Shown here in pieces: positions 10,965 to 19,102 of a stretch of DNA of 64,000 nt (positions are counted from its first letter, which is position 1; each line of letters begins with the position of its first letter). The position numbers and the translations under genes are program-made. The notes under the pieces were generated by a model that worked only from the letters and a program-made list of their open reading frames with translations, made no database searches and had not been told where the DNA came from. This DNA is from Herbaspirillum huttiense (GTDB lineage Bacteria; Pseudomonadota; Gammaproteobacteria; Burkholderiales; Burkholderiaceae_D), in assembly GCF_004367745.1 (NCBI RefSeq), contig NZ_CP037993.1, positions 3,410,001 to 3,474,000 on the forward strand, written 5' to 3'.

Positions 10965-13172
10965 TCAGGAAAATACAGATTCGTCATTCAATTGGCGGCT
11001 GGATCGCAGCAAGGCTGCCACATCGACAATCAGGGCAACGCCGCCGTCGCCCAGAATGGTAGCTCCGGAAATGCCAGCGACCTTTCGATAGTTGGATTCC
11101 AGATTCTTCACAACGATTTGCTGTTGTCCGATCAGGTCATCCACGAAAAGTGCCGCCTTTTTACCATCTGACTCCAAAATGACCACCAATCCTTGCGAAG
11201 GGTCGGTAAATGAAGGCTCGATGTTGAAAATCTGATAAAGCGGGATCAGTGGCAGATATTCACCGCGCACACGCAGCACCTGGCCCTGACCGGAAATCTC
11301 TTTGATATCTTGCGGCAAAGGTTGCAAAGATTCAACCACATATCCTAGCGGCAATATGTAAACTTCTTCACCGATGCGAATCGACATGCCGTCCAGGATC
11401 GCCAGCGTCAGCGGCAGCGAGATCGAAATGGTGGTGCCGAAGCCCTTGCTGGAGCGGATATCCACCGCGCCACCCATGGCCAGGATGTTGCGCTTGACCA
11501 CATCCATGCCCACGCCACGCCCGGAGACATCGGTCACCTGCTCGGCGGTAGAGAAGCCGGGTTCGAAGATCAGTTGCCACACTTCGGCATCGGTCAGGCT
11601 GTCGGTGACCGGCATGCCCTGCTGCTTGGCCTTGGCCAGGATCTTGTCGCGGTTCAGGCCGCCACCGTCGTCGGTGACTTCGATGATGATGTTGCCGCCC
11701 TGGTGCTCGGCCGACAAGGCCAGCACACCTGCCTCGCCCTTGCCCGCTGCGCGGCGCGCGTCGGGCAGTTCGATCCCGTGGTCAATACTGTTGCGCACCA
11801 GGTGGGTGAGCGGATCGACGATACGCTCGATCAAGCCCTTGTCCAGCTCGGTGGCCGCGCCGTGGGTGACGAACTCGACCTGCTTGCCCAGCTTGTGCGC
11901 CAGATCGCGCACCATGCGCGGGAAGCGCGAGAAGACGTAATCCATCGGCATCATGCGGATCGACATCACCGATTCCTGCAGATCGCGGGTATTGCGGCTC
12001 AACTGGCTGACGCTGTTGAGCAGATGTTCGTGATGCATGGGATCGAGCTTGCCAACACGTTGCTCGATCATGGCCTGGGTAATCACCAGTTCGCCGACCA
12101 GGTTGATGAGCTGATCGACCTTTTCGATGCTGACCCGGATCGACGACGATTCCTGTCCGCCGCCACCCTTGGCCGCTTTCTTTTCACCGCCGTGGTCACC
12201 CTGCAGATGGCCGTCGTCGTGATGGCCGTTGCCGTTGCCGTTACCGTTGCCATTGCCGTGACCGCCAGTGCCGGCGGTGCCGGCGGTGCCATTCGCATGG
12301 GCGTCGCCCTCGCTTTTCTTGGCGCTGATGTCCAGCGGCACGAAGGGAGCGAAGAAACCGTAACCCTGCTCGCGTTCCTTGTCTTCGATGGCGGTGTGGT
12401 TGTCGAAGAAACCATAACCCTGGGCGCGTTCACGCTCTTCCTGGGTCACGAAATTGTCGAAGAAACCATAACCGCGCTCTTCGTCACTGCCCTGGGCAGG
12501 ATCGACGGCCTGCGACACCTTCAGATCGGCCACGTTGACGATGAAGGCGCAGATGGCGACCACGTCATCGATCGGTTCAGCCGTATCAAGGATGAAGATC
12601 CACTTCCCCTCGGGCGACTTGGACTTCTCCAGCTTGCCCAACATGGCCAGCTCGTCGGCCAGGGCCTCGGCATCCTTGTCGCTGATTTCCGGCATGTCCA
12701 GCCGGTAGCGGCGAACGCCGCCGGGTCCGACCACGGCGCCGGCGGGCGCCGCCGCGTCCGTCTTCGGCGCAGCCGAGGCACGCCGGCCCTGGGACAATTC
12801 CTCCAGCAGCATGCGGACATTGCCGACCGCGTCCTGATCCACCTCGGCACCATGCTTGTGCCCGTCCAGCATGGACTTGAGCACATCCTTGGCGGCCAGG
12901 AAGGCATCCACGTGTTCCGAGGTCAGCTTCATCTGGCCCTGGCGGATGCGATCCAGCAGCGACTCCAGAACGTGTGTGACTTCGGCAATATCGGTCAGGC
13001 CGAAGGTGGACGAACCACCCTTGATCGAATGGGCGGCACGAAACACCGCGTTGAGGTCCTCCGGATCGGGAGACGCCACATTGACGGCCAACAACAGCTT
13101 TTCCATTTCCGCGAGGCCTTCCTCGGCCTCGTCGAAAAAGACCTGGAAAAACTGGCTCATATCAATGCTCAT
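10965..13172 (-). CDS. cheA: Chemotaxis histidine kinase CheA
   Basis: A 735-aa kinase that phosphorylates CheY in response to receptor state. Order: P1 with phospho-accepting His48 in RAAHSIKGG; a P2-like CheY-binding domain (about 153-225); a linker; P3/P4 with N box HLVRNSIDHG, G1 DDGGGL and G2 GRGVGMDVV; and a C-terminal CheW-like P5. The linker is odd: the motif GYGFF occurs three times exactly 18 residues apart (Tyr235, 253, 271), separated by Glu/Arg-rich helix-like spacers, and is followed by a Gly-Asn tract (about 302-316). Start ATG follows GGAGCCCAGGC. Confidence 0.96.
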   Translation of the reverse strand: MSIDMSQFFQVFFDEAEEGLAEMEKLLLAVNVASPDPEDLNAVFRAAHSIKGGSSTFGLTDIAEVTHVLESLLDRIRQGQMKLTSEHVDAFLAAKDVLKSMLDGHKHGAEVDQDAVGNVRMLLEELSQGRRASAAPKTDAAAPAGAVVGPGGVRRYRLDMPEISDKDAEALADELAMLGKLEKSKSPEGKWIFILDTAEPIDDVVAICAFIVNVADLKVSQAVDPAQGSDEERGYGFFDNFVTQEERERAQGYGFFDNHTAIEDKEREQGYGFFAPFVPLDISAKKSEGDAHANGTAGTAGTGGHGNGNGNGNGNGHHDDGHLQGDHGGEKKAAKGGGGQESSSIRVSIEKVDQLINLVGELVITQAMIEQRVGKLDPMHHEHLLNSVSQLSRNTRDLQESVMSIRMMPMDYVFSRFPRMVRDLAHKLGKQVEFVTHGAATELDKGLIERIVDPLTHLVRNSIDHGIELPDARRAAGKGEAGVLALSAEHQGGNIIIEVTDDGGGLNRDKILAKAKQQGMPVTDSLTDAEVWQLIFEPGFSTAEQVTDVSGRGVGMDVVKRNILAMGGAVDIRSSKGFGTTISISLPLTLAILDGMSIRIGEEVYILPLGYVVESLQPLPQDIKEISGQGQVLRVRGEYLPLIPLYQIFNIEPSFTDPSQGLVVILESDGKKAALFVDDLIGQQQIVVKNLESNYRKVAGISGATILGDGGVALIVDVAALLRSSRQLNDESVFS

Positions 13173-13226
13173 GCCTGGGCTCCATGCTGGATGCAGTACG
13201 TATCTTCTTCTTGTCCCGGCAAACGA

Positions 13227-13592
13227 TCAGCCGATCACCTTGCGCACCACCTCGGTCAGGCGCTGCGGATCGAAGGGCTTGACCAGCCAGCCATTGGCAC
13301 CGGCGGCCTTGCCCTTGGCCTTCATCTCGTCGCTGAACTCGGTGGTCAGCATCAGGATGGGCACACGTGCGTAACTGGTCAGCTCGCGCAGGGAGCGGAT
13401 CAGCGTCAGGCCGTCCATGCGCGGCATGTTCTGGTCGGTCAGGACCAGGTCGAAGGTATGCGTCTTGGCCTTTTCCAGCGCGTCCACCCCGTCGACCGCC
13501 TCGGTCACGTTGTAACCCGCAGCTTTCAGACTGAATACCACCATCTGACGCAGTGACCCGGAATCATCTACTGCGAGAATCGTTTTGGACAT
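13227..13592 (-). CDS. cheY: Chemotaxis response regulator CheY
   Basis: A single-domain receiver of 121 aa that carries phosphate from CheA to the flagellar switch. Acidic pocket Asp9/Asp10, phospho-acceptor Asp53 in LTDQNMPRMDG, and the conserved Lys in WLVKPFDP are present. GGGAG 6 bases upstream supports the second possible ATG rather than the one seven codons earlier. It sits between the CheZ-like gene and cheA. Confidence 0.94.
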   Translation of the reverse strand: MSKTILAVDDSGSLRQMVVFSLKAAGYNVTEAVDGVDALEKAKTHTFDLVLTDQNMPRMDGLTLIRSLRELTSYARVPILMLTTEFSDEMKAKGKAAGANGWLVKPFDPQRLTEVVRKVIG

Positions 13593-13721
13593 CGTTACTC
13601 CCTGTTTCTTCAATAAGGCTCATGCGCGTATGCATTATGCCGCACCCTTGGCCACCGACCTACCGCCCAGCCAAGGCCGGAATGACCTAGTTCAATCTTG
13701 TACCACTCAGCCAGCCACCGA

Positions 13722-14276
13722 TCAGAACAGCTCGATGTCGCCACTTTCCATGCGGGTCTGGCGCACTGCTTTCCAGAGCCCGGTATCGAGCATGTTGAGG
13801 CGCTCTTCAATCGCCTGCACCGTGCTGGCCAGCAATTCCTTGACCTCTTCGTCGGTCTGGCCCTGCTCGGGGACGATCTCGAAGCTGTTCGCACTCAGGA
13901 CCCCCAGCGCTTCACGCAGGCCGATCACGCGGCGCACGATGCGTTCCAGCAGCTGGCTGGTCATGTCCTGGAACTGCAAGCCGGTCACGGCCGCGTTGAC
14001 GTAGTGGCTGACTTCGCCCTGGGTGGCCTTGAGCTGATCGATGCTCGCGCTGTCGAACTGACCGCTGCCGTTCATCAGGCCTTCCAGGATGGATTGCTGT
14101 ATCTGTACCGCGCGATGCAGCTCCATGAAACTGTTGCCCAGCTTGCCGATGGCTTCGCCCAGCAGGATGTTGGTCTGGACCAGGTCCGACTCCACTTCCG
14201 TCAATTGGCGGCTGCCGCCGCTGGCAGTATCGAGCAACAAGCGCTTGAGCTCCTGCAGCATGGTCTTGGTCGGCAT
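13722..14276 (-). CDS. CheZ-like CheY-P phosphatase
   Basis: A 184-aa all-helical protein. The key match is QFQDMTSQ (residues 101-108): E. coli CheZ has DFQDLTGQ, where Asp143 and Gln147 dephosphorylate CheY-P; here these are Asp104 and Gln108. Long amphipathic helices flank the motif, as in the CheZ four-helix hairpin, and the C-terminus ends in an acidic-hydrophobic GDIELF peptide that may be the CheY-docking tail. It is about 30 residues shorter than E. coli CheZ. Position between motB and cheY supports the role. The ATG at 14276 is preferred over an upstream start; GAGAG precedes it. Confidence 0.72.
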   Translation of the reverse strand: MPTKTMLQELKRLLLDTASGGSRQLTEVESDLVQTNILLGEAIGKLGNSFMELHRAVQIQQSILEGLMNGSGQFDSASIDQLKATQGEVSHYVNAAVTGLQFQDMTSQLLERIVRRVIGLREALGVLSANSFEIVPEQGQTDEEVKELLASTVQAIEERLNMLDTGLWKAVRQTRMESGDIELF

Positions 14277-14360
14277 ATCCGGCTCTCTTCCCCTGTTCAA
14301 TTGGAACACTTCTGCTTCATTGGCAAACCGCGCGCACCCGCGCCGGCGTGGCATCTGTTA

Positions 14361-15299
14361 TCAGTTCTTGGCCGGCGCACTCAGCCCTTGCTGCACATCT
14401 TCATCGCTGGCATCGGTGGGGACGTTCAACGAGCCGCTATCCTTTTCCACCAGTTCTTCCGCCTTCTTGTTCATGACGATGATGCTGATGCGGCGGTTGA
14501 TCGGGTTGAACGGATCTTCCTTGTCCAGCAGCACCGCCGAGGACAGGCCCACCACCCGCAGCACCTTCGATTCGTCCATGCCCCCGGTAATGAGTTCGCG
14601 GCGCGAAGCATTGGCGCGGTCAGCCGACAGTTCCCAGTTGCTGTAGCCCTTCTCGCCGCGCGAATAAGGCGTGGCATCGGTGTGGCCGGACAGGCTGATC
14701 TTGTTGGGCACGTCGTTCAATGTGCGGCCGATCTCATGCAGGATTTCCTTGGTATAGGGCTGCAGTTGCGCACTGGCCAGGGCAAACATGGGACGGTTCT
14801 TCTCGTCCACGATCTGGATGCGCAGGCCTTCCGAGGTGATGTCGATCAACAGCTGGTTCTTGAACTGCTTCAAGGTCGGATTGGAATCGATGGCCTTTTC
14901 CAGGCGCGACTTCAGTTCTTCCAGCCGGGTGCGCTCGGCGCGCTCCAGTTCCTGCTGCGCCTGCTTGAGGCTCTGCTTGCGCGAGACCACATCGTTCTCG
15001 CCCTTGCGCAGCTGGCCGTCCTGGCGGGTCAGATCCTTGCCGCCGCCGGGCAGCACCGTGTTGGCATCACCACTGCCGGAACCGCCGGCCATGGCCACCT
15101 TCAGCGGCGTCTTGAAGTATTCGGCGATCCCGTTCAGGTCGCCCTTGGCGGTCGATCCCAGCAGCCACATCAGCAGGAAGAAGGCCATCATCGCGGTCAC
15201 GAAGTCGGCGTACGCAATCTTCCAGGCGCCACCATGGTGACCCCCGCCGCCTTTCTTGATCCGCTTGACGATAATGGGACGTAGACCTTCGTCGGCCAT
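14361..15299 (-). CDS. motB: Flagellar motor stator protein MotB
   Basis: A 312-aa stator subunit that anchors MotA to peptidoglycan. One membrane helix (about 29-50) carries the proton-binding Asp32 in IAYADFVTAMMAF, at the same position as in E. coli. A plug/linker region follows, then an OmpA-like peptidoglycan-binding domain with LSGHTDATPYS. It lies 79 bases after motA and 84 bases before the CheZ-like gene. Confidence 0.96.
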   Translation of the reverse strand: MADEGLRPIIVKRIKKGGGGHHGGAWKIAYADFVTAMMAFFLLMWLLGSTAKGDLNGIAEYFKTPLKVAMAGGSGSGDANTVLPGGGKDLTRQDGQLRKGENDVVSRKQSLKQAQQELERAERTRLEELKSRLEKAIDSNPTLKQFKNQLLIDITSEGLRIQIVDEKNRPMFALASAQLQPYTKEILHEIGRTLNDVPNKISLSGHTDATPYSRGEKGYSNWELSADRANASRRELITGGMDESKVLRVVGLSSAVLLDKEDPFNPINRRISIIVMNKKAEELVEKDSGSLNVPTDASDEDVQQGLSAPAKN

Positions 15300-15378
15300 G
15301 CCTGTGCTCCTGCTTCAATACTGATGTCTGTGTGAATCGCCCTGCCTGCCGGCCTCCCCTGGCCGGCCTGCCGACCGC

Positions 15379-16239
15379 TTACTTGCCCTTGGCCTGCTTG
15401 ACGTGCTCTTCCAGTTCGAGGAAGGTCGGACGTTCGGTCGAGAACAGGACCTTGCGGCCGAATTCGATCGACAGTGCCGGCGCATACCCATTCAGGCTCG
15501 CCAGCAACGTCACCTTCACGCACTGGTAGATCTTGGTCGATTCGTGCAGCTTCTGTTCCAGCAAGCTGGAGAGCGGGCCCACGAAACCGTAGGCCAGCAG
15601 AATACCGAGGAAGGTACCGACCAGCGCGTGCGCGATCAGCATGCCCAGCTCGGAGGGAGGGATACCCACCGACTCCATGGTGTGCACCACGCCCATCACC
15701 GCCGCCACGATACCGAAGGCCGGCATGCCGTCGCCCAGCTTGGCGATGCAGTGCACCGGAATCTCGCCCTCGTGATGGTGGGTCTCGATTTCGTTGTCCA
15801 TCAGGTTTTCGATCTGGAACGCATCCATGTTGCCCGACACCATCAGGCGCAGGTAATCGGTCATGAACTCGATCAGGTGATGGTCCGCCAGCACGCCAGG
15901 GTACTTGCTGAAGATGGGGCTGCTTTCCGGCTCTTCGATGTCGCCTTCGATCGACATCAAACCCTCTTTACGGGATTTGGTGAGGATCTCGAACAGCAGC
16001 GCCATCAGCTCCATGTACAGCGCCTTGGTGTAGGTGCTGCCCTTGAAGACCGTCGGCAAAGCCTTCATGGTGGCCTTGATCGCCTTGTTGTTGTTACCGA
16101 CCAGGAAAGCGCCCAGCGCGGCGCCGCCGATCATGAGCAGTTCGAGTGGCTGGAACAGTGCCCCCAGGTGGCCGCCCGACAGGGCAAAGCCGCCGAAGAC
16201 GGACCCCATGACCACGATATATCCAATGATGACTAGCAA
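15379..16239 (-). CDS. motA: Flagellar motor stator protein MotA
   Basis: A 286-aa proton-channel stator subunit with four membrane helices. The N-terminus MLVIIGYIVVMGSVFGGF and the PxxLxxLLxPxE-like membrane segment are typical. The start codon is TTG, with GGGAG 9 bases upstream, and matches the E. coli start position. A sigma-28 promoter lies about 115 bases upstream, so this is the first gene of the mot-che operon. Confidence 0.95.
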   Translation of the reverse strand: MLVIIGYIVVMGSVFGGFALSGGHLGALFQPLELLMIGGAALGAFLVGNNNKAIKATMKALPTVFKGSTYTKALYMELMALLFEILTKSRKEGLMSIEGDIEEPESSPIFSKYPGVLADHHLIEFMTDYLRLMVSGNMDAFQIENLMDNEIETHHHEGEIPVHCIAKLGDGMPAFGIVAAVMGVVHTMESVGIPPSELGMLIAHALVGTFLGILLAYGFVGPLSSLLEQKLHESTKIYQCVKVTLLASLNGYAPALSIEFGRKVLFSTERPTFLELEEHVKQAKGK

Positions 16240-16352
16240 GTGCCTACTCCCGTCCCTGTGGCGTTGAGTGTATTTTCACGTTCGTCAGATTACAGGTATT
16301 CCAGTCAAGCAAATGGGGGAATACATATCCGAAAAACGCCCTTCCTTTTCGA

Positions 16353-16379
16353 TTTACGGCTGAATTGGCGCAAACTTGA
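16353..16379 (-). promoter_or_regulatory. Sigma-28 (FliA) promoter of motA operon
   Basis: On the minus strand TCAAGTTT, 11 bases, GCCGTAAA. The FliA consensus is TAAAGTTT-N11-GCCGATAA, so spacing is exact and 13 of 16 positions match. It makes the stator and chemotaxis genes late (class III) flagellar genes. Confidence 0.85.
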
Positions 16380-16428
16380 TACGTCGCGTCTCGCAGCCCC
16401 TGTAAAGGGTTTCTTTACCTGTGTCGCC

Positions 16429-17223
16429 TCACATGCGCCATCCGTGCAGCACCCTGCCCCCGTGCTCCGGTTCGACCACCACATCCGGGGTGGTACCGGG
16501 GATATGAAATTCGTAGCTCAGAAGCAGTGTCCCCGGCTTCATCTCGGCGCGCGCCTTGTGCCACAGCGCCTCCATCGCCGCCGGTGACAGATAGGCAAAC
16601 ACCACGTCATAGTCACCAAAATCCAGCAGCAGGTAGTCGCCGCGCACGAAGCGGCAGCGATTGCCCGCCAGTGCCGCCCGCAGCCGGCTCACCAGCCACG
16701 GCAAGGGCGCAATCTCGATGCCGGTGAATTCACTCTCGGGCCGGCGGCGCGACAGGTCCAGGACGGCACCGCCCAGGCCACTGCCGATATCCATGAAACG
16801 GATCGGCCGCCCCTCGGGCAAGAGACCCGCCACGGCATCCCAGGCACTCTGCCCGGAAGGGTAGAACGGCACCTGGCTGCGAAAGGTCGACCAGAACAGC
16901 ACCAGCATGAACAGGAACACCGCCAGGAACACCCACGACGGCAGGTGCAACTGACCCACGCCCAACGCCGCCAGCGGGAACACCAGCAGGATCAGCCACC
17001 ACCACGCGGCCATGCGGCGCAGTCGTGCCAGCAGCGCAGCGATCACGCCATGCAGCAGGGAAGTCTGGAGGGGGGAAAGAGGAGCGAGACCGGCGCGCTG
17101 GAACAGCACGTCCAGCACGTTGGCACCAATCAGGCCCAGCACGAACAGCAGCAAGGCCTGGATGGCCGGCGCCTGCCACAGGGGCCTGCGCCCGGCACCG
17201 GGGTGATTCTCAGGTTCGGACAT
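16429..17223 (-). CDS. Membrane-anchored class I SAM-dependent methyltransferase-like protein
   Basis: A 264-aa protein with about three hydrophobic helices in the first 110 residues, followed by a Rossmann methyltransferase core: motif I FMDIGSGLGGAVLDL, motif II EFTGIEIAP, motif III VRGDYLLLDFGDYDVVFAY. It lacks the NPPY motif of nucleic-acid methylases, so a small-molecule or protein substrate is more likely. It lies between flhC and the motA promoter; the substrate and any motility role are unknown. The ATG at 17223 is chosen; a GTG 12 codons earlier is possible. Neither has a strong ribosome site. Confidence 0.72.
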   Translation of the reverse strand: MSEPENHPGAGRRPLWQAPAIQALLLFVLGLIGANVLDVLFQRAGLAPLSPLQTSLLHGVIAALLARLRRMAAWWWLILLVFPLAALGVGQLHLPSWVFLAVFLFMLVLFWSTFRSQVPFYPSGQSAWDAVAGLLPEGRPIRFMDIGSGLGGAVLDLSRRRPESEFTGIEIAPLPWLVSRLRAALAGNRCRFVRGDYLLLDFGDYDVVFAYLSPAAMEALWHKARAEMKPGTLLLSYEFHIPGTTPDVVVEPEHGGRVLHGWRM

Positions 17224-17321
17224 CGAGGCAATCGGCCTTATTCTTTTTTGGTTGAACACCCTGGCCCATTACCACCCTGCTGCTCGCCAGCAGCAAGGCA
17301 TCGGTACATCCCTGTTCCGGC

Positions 17322-17936
17322 TCAGGCCACGGCGGCCAGCACCGGCTCGGTGCCCAGGGGCGCGGAAGCAGCAACCGGCATGGCGCCTTCGACCAGACCC
17401 ATGATGACCGCATCCTTGGCCTTCTTGGTCTTGCCGGCGCGCGAGGGCATGTGGCACAGGCCGCACAGGTAGTCCTGATGCAGGTCCAGGCGATGCACCA
17501 CGAAGTGGCCGTGGCACTTGCAGCACGGCGTGGTCATGAGCATCTTGCTTTCGAAGAAGCGCACCAGCGTCCAGGCACGGGTCAGCGACAGCACCGGCTC
17601 GCCGGCATCGTTATAGCCGACCTGCTCCAGGTAGAGCTTGTAGGCCTTCATGACGGCCTCGATGCCACTGATGCGGGCATGCTCGATCAGGTAGCGGTGA
17701 ATGTTGATGAACAGCGAAGAATGGATATTGGGCTGCCAGGTGATGAACCAGTCCGTCGAGAACGGCAGCATGCCCTTGGGCGGCGAGACACCCTTCAATT
17801 CCTTGTACAGCTTCAGCAGTCGCTCGCGCGACAGCGAGGTTTCCGATTCCAGCAACTGGAGGCGTGCCCCCAGATTGATCAGTTCAATGGCCAACTGAAT
17901 TTCCTGCGCCTCTGTCACAACGCTCTTTTTAGCCAT
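17322..17936 (-). CDS. flhC: Flagellar master regulator subunit FlhC
   Basis: With FlhD forms the FlhD4C2 activator of class II flagellar promoters; FlhC makes most DNA contacts. The 204-aa product has the zinc site Cys138/Cys141 and Cys158/Cys161 (CCKCHGH and LCGLC), aligned with the E. coli zinc cysteines. GGGGGG lies 8 bases before the ATG. The gap to flhD is 177 bases, much wider than the few bases in E. coli, and could hold a processing site or second promoter. Confidence 0.95.
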   Translation of the reverse strand: MAKKSVVTEAQEIQLAIELINLGARLQLLESETSLSRERLLKLYKELKGVSPPKGMLPFSTDWFITWQPNIHSSLFINIHRYLIEHARISGIEAVMKAYKLYLEQVGYNDAGEPVLSLTRAWTLVRFFESKMLMTTPCCKCHGHFVVHRLDLHQDYLCGLCHMPSRAGKTKKAKDAVIMGLVEGAMPVAASAPLGTEPVLAAVA

Positions 17937-18113
17937 GGTGCAACCCCCCGGTGATTTCGTAATAAAACTGCCTGACCCCAATTCGCCGGCCCCGGGCGGG
18001 CGAACTTTCAGGCATGAATGCAAGACTGAAACTGAATAACTCTGTAGAACGTCTTCCCCTCCGGCGCGTTGACTGTCCCTGGCCACGCCGGCCATGCTTT
18101 TTGTCTTGTTGTT

Positions 18114-18431
18114 TTACGAAATTTGTTCGCCGGGCTGGCAGGCCATCAGGATGGCTGCGTGTGACTGCGCCAGGCTCTTGTCCTTGTTGTAGTTGGTCAG
18201 CATGCCGAGGATGGCGCCGTCGTCGAAACGGAAACGGGTCAACATCATGTTGGTCGCCGCCAGCTTCATGATCTGCACGTTGGACAAGCCTTCGATCAGA
18301 TCGGCGATCTCGGCGCTGATACCCAGACGGAAGATTGCGGTCGGTTTGTCCGAACGGATCATTTGCTGCGCCAGCATGAGATAGCTCAGGTTGGCATCGC
18401 GGATCTCCGCCATCATGTCGTTGGTATTCAT
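18114..18431 (-). CDS. flhD: Flagellar master regulator subunit FlhD
   Basis: Partner of FlhC in the flagellar master activator. The 105-aa helical protein shows the family pattern EIRDANLSYLMLAQQMI near the N-terminus and ATNMMLTRFRFDD in the middle. The ATG at 18431 follows GAGGTGGGG; an in-frame GTG two codons earlier is less likely. Upstream lies about 670 bases without a gene. Confidence 0.94.
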   Translation of the reverse strand: MNTNDMMAEIRDANLSYLMLAQQMIRSDKPTAIFRLGISAEIADLIEGLSNVQIMKLAATNMMLTRFRFDDGAILGMLTNYNKDKSLAQSHAAILMACQPGEQIS

Positions 18432-19102
18432 TTGCACCCCACCTCGGTAAGTACTTCCTACGGCTCACGCGGCTGAACGCTGCATCGAGCTGCTTACAAT
18501 CGCTTACATTTACTTGACTGCAAGCCAATTCTGAGGGGGGCAGGACAGGCGGGAAATTAGACTTGGTCGGTATTTTTAGACGGAGAGAAGCCCGAGCGTC
18601 TTGTAGGTGTCCGTCTTACACGACTGCGGGATATTGGTGAAGATTTCCATTCTGGCAGCCAAAGAGCGAGGAGGCTCGTGACTTTGCGCGCCAATCAGGA
18701 ATTTCCTGATCAAAAGGTTTCCTGGTTGAAATGACAAAAGAAAATTGTCTTCCAGGCAACAAAATAAGTTGTAAATATTCGATGACAAATGCCCTCTTGT
18801 TGCTTGGGGACGACTAGCTCATCCAGTTTTTCGGGCTGTTCACTGTAGTTGGCTTCAGCAAGAACACCCAGAAAACTTTCACATATTTACCTGCTTTGAT
18901 GATTTTTGCGCAACGTCATGACCATCGAAACGTCGCCGTATCGAGAATTGCTACCATTTTATGACGCTCCCAAATACGGCAAAACGATAAACAGATGCAG
19001 CATTTACCTTTATTCAATTTCTTTTGTGCAAACTGAACCTTGTCGGCCATCAGACGCGCCCTGCCCCGCTGCCGACACCGGCAGCCGAGCAGGGCTGGCC
19101 AC
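18432..19102. other. Gene-free, AT-rich region upstream of flhD
   Basis: No convincing gene. Most of 18576-19040 is visibly richer in A and T than the GC-rich flanks. Seen in it: a direct repeat GCTTACA-ATC-GCTTACA near 18493, a perfect palindrome at 18694-18710, and a 7-bp hairpin at 19078-19095 just after the 3' end of the PLP enzyme gene. On the minus strand TTGTCA with TATTTT 16 bases on (about 18770-18800) is a possible flhDC promoter. Likely the regulatory and leader region of the flagellar master operon. Confidence 0.5.
18694..18710. promoter_or_regulatory. Perfect 17-bp palindrome upstream of flhDC
   Basis: ATCAGGAA, central T, TTCCTGAT. Eight-base perfect arms in the flhDC control region, compatible with a dimeric regulator. 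The regulator is not identifiable. Confidence 0.5.

Noticed and set aside
12190-12300. Repetitive DNA resembling a short tandem-repeat array
   Set aside because: It is the in-frame Gly-Asn codon run of the CheA linker, not a CRISPR or other array.
18576-18788. 70-codon leftward frame in the flhDC upstream region
   Set aside because: Its end (SLAARMEIFT ... TYKTLGLL) faintly recalls a LuxR-type helix-turn-helix, but there is no ribosome site and the match is too weak to call even a pseudogene.
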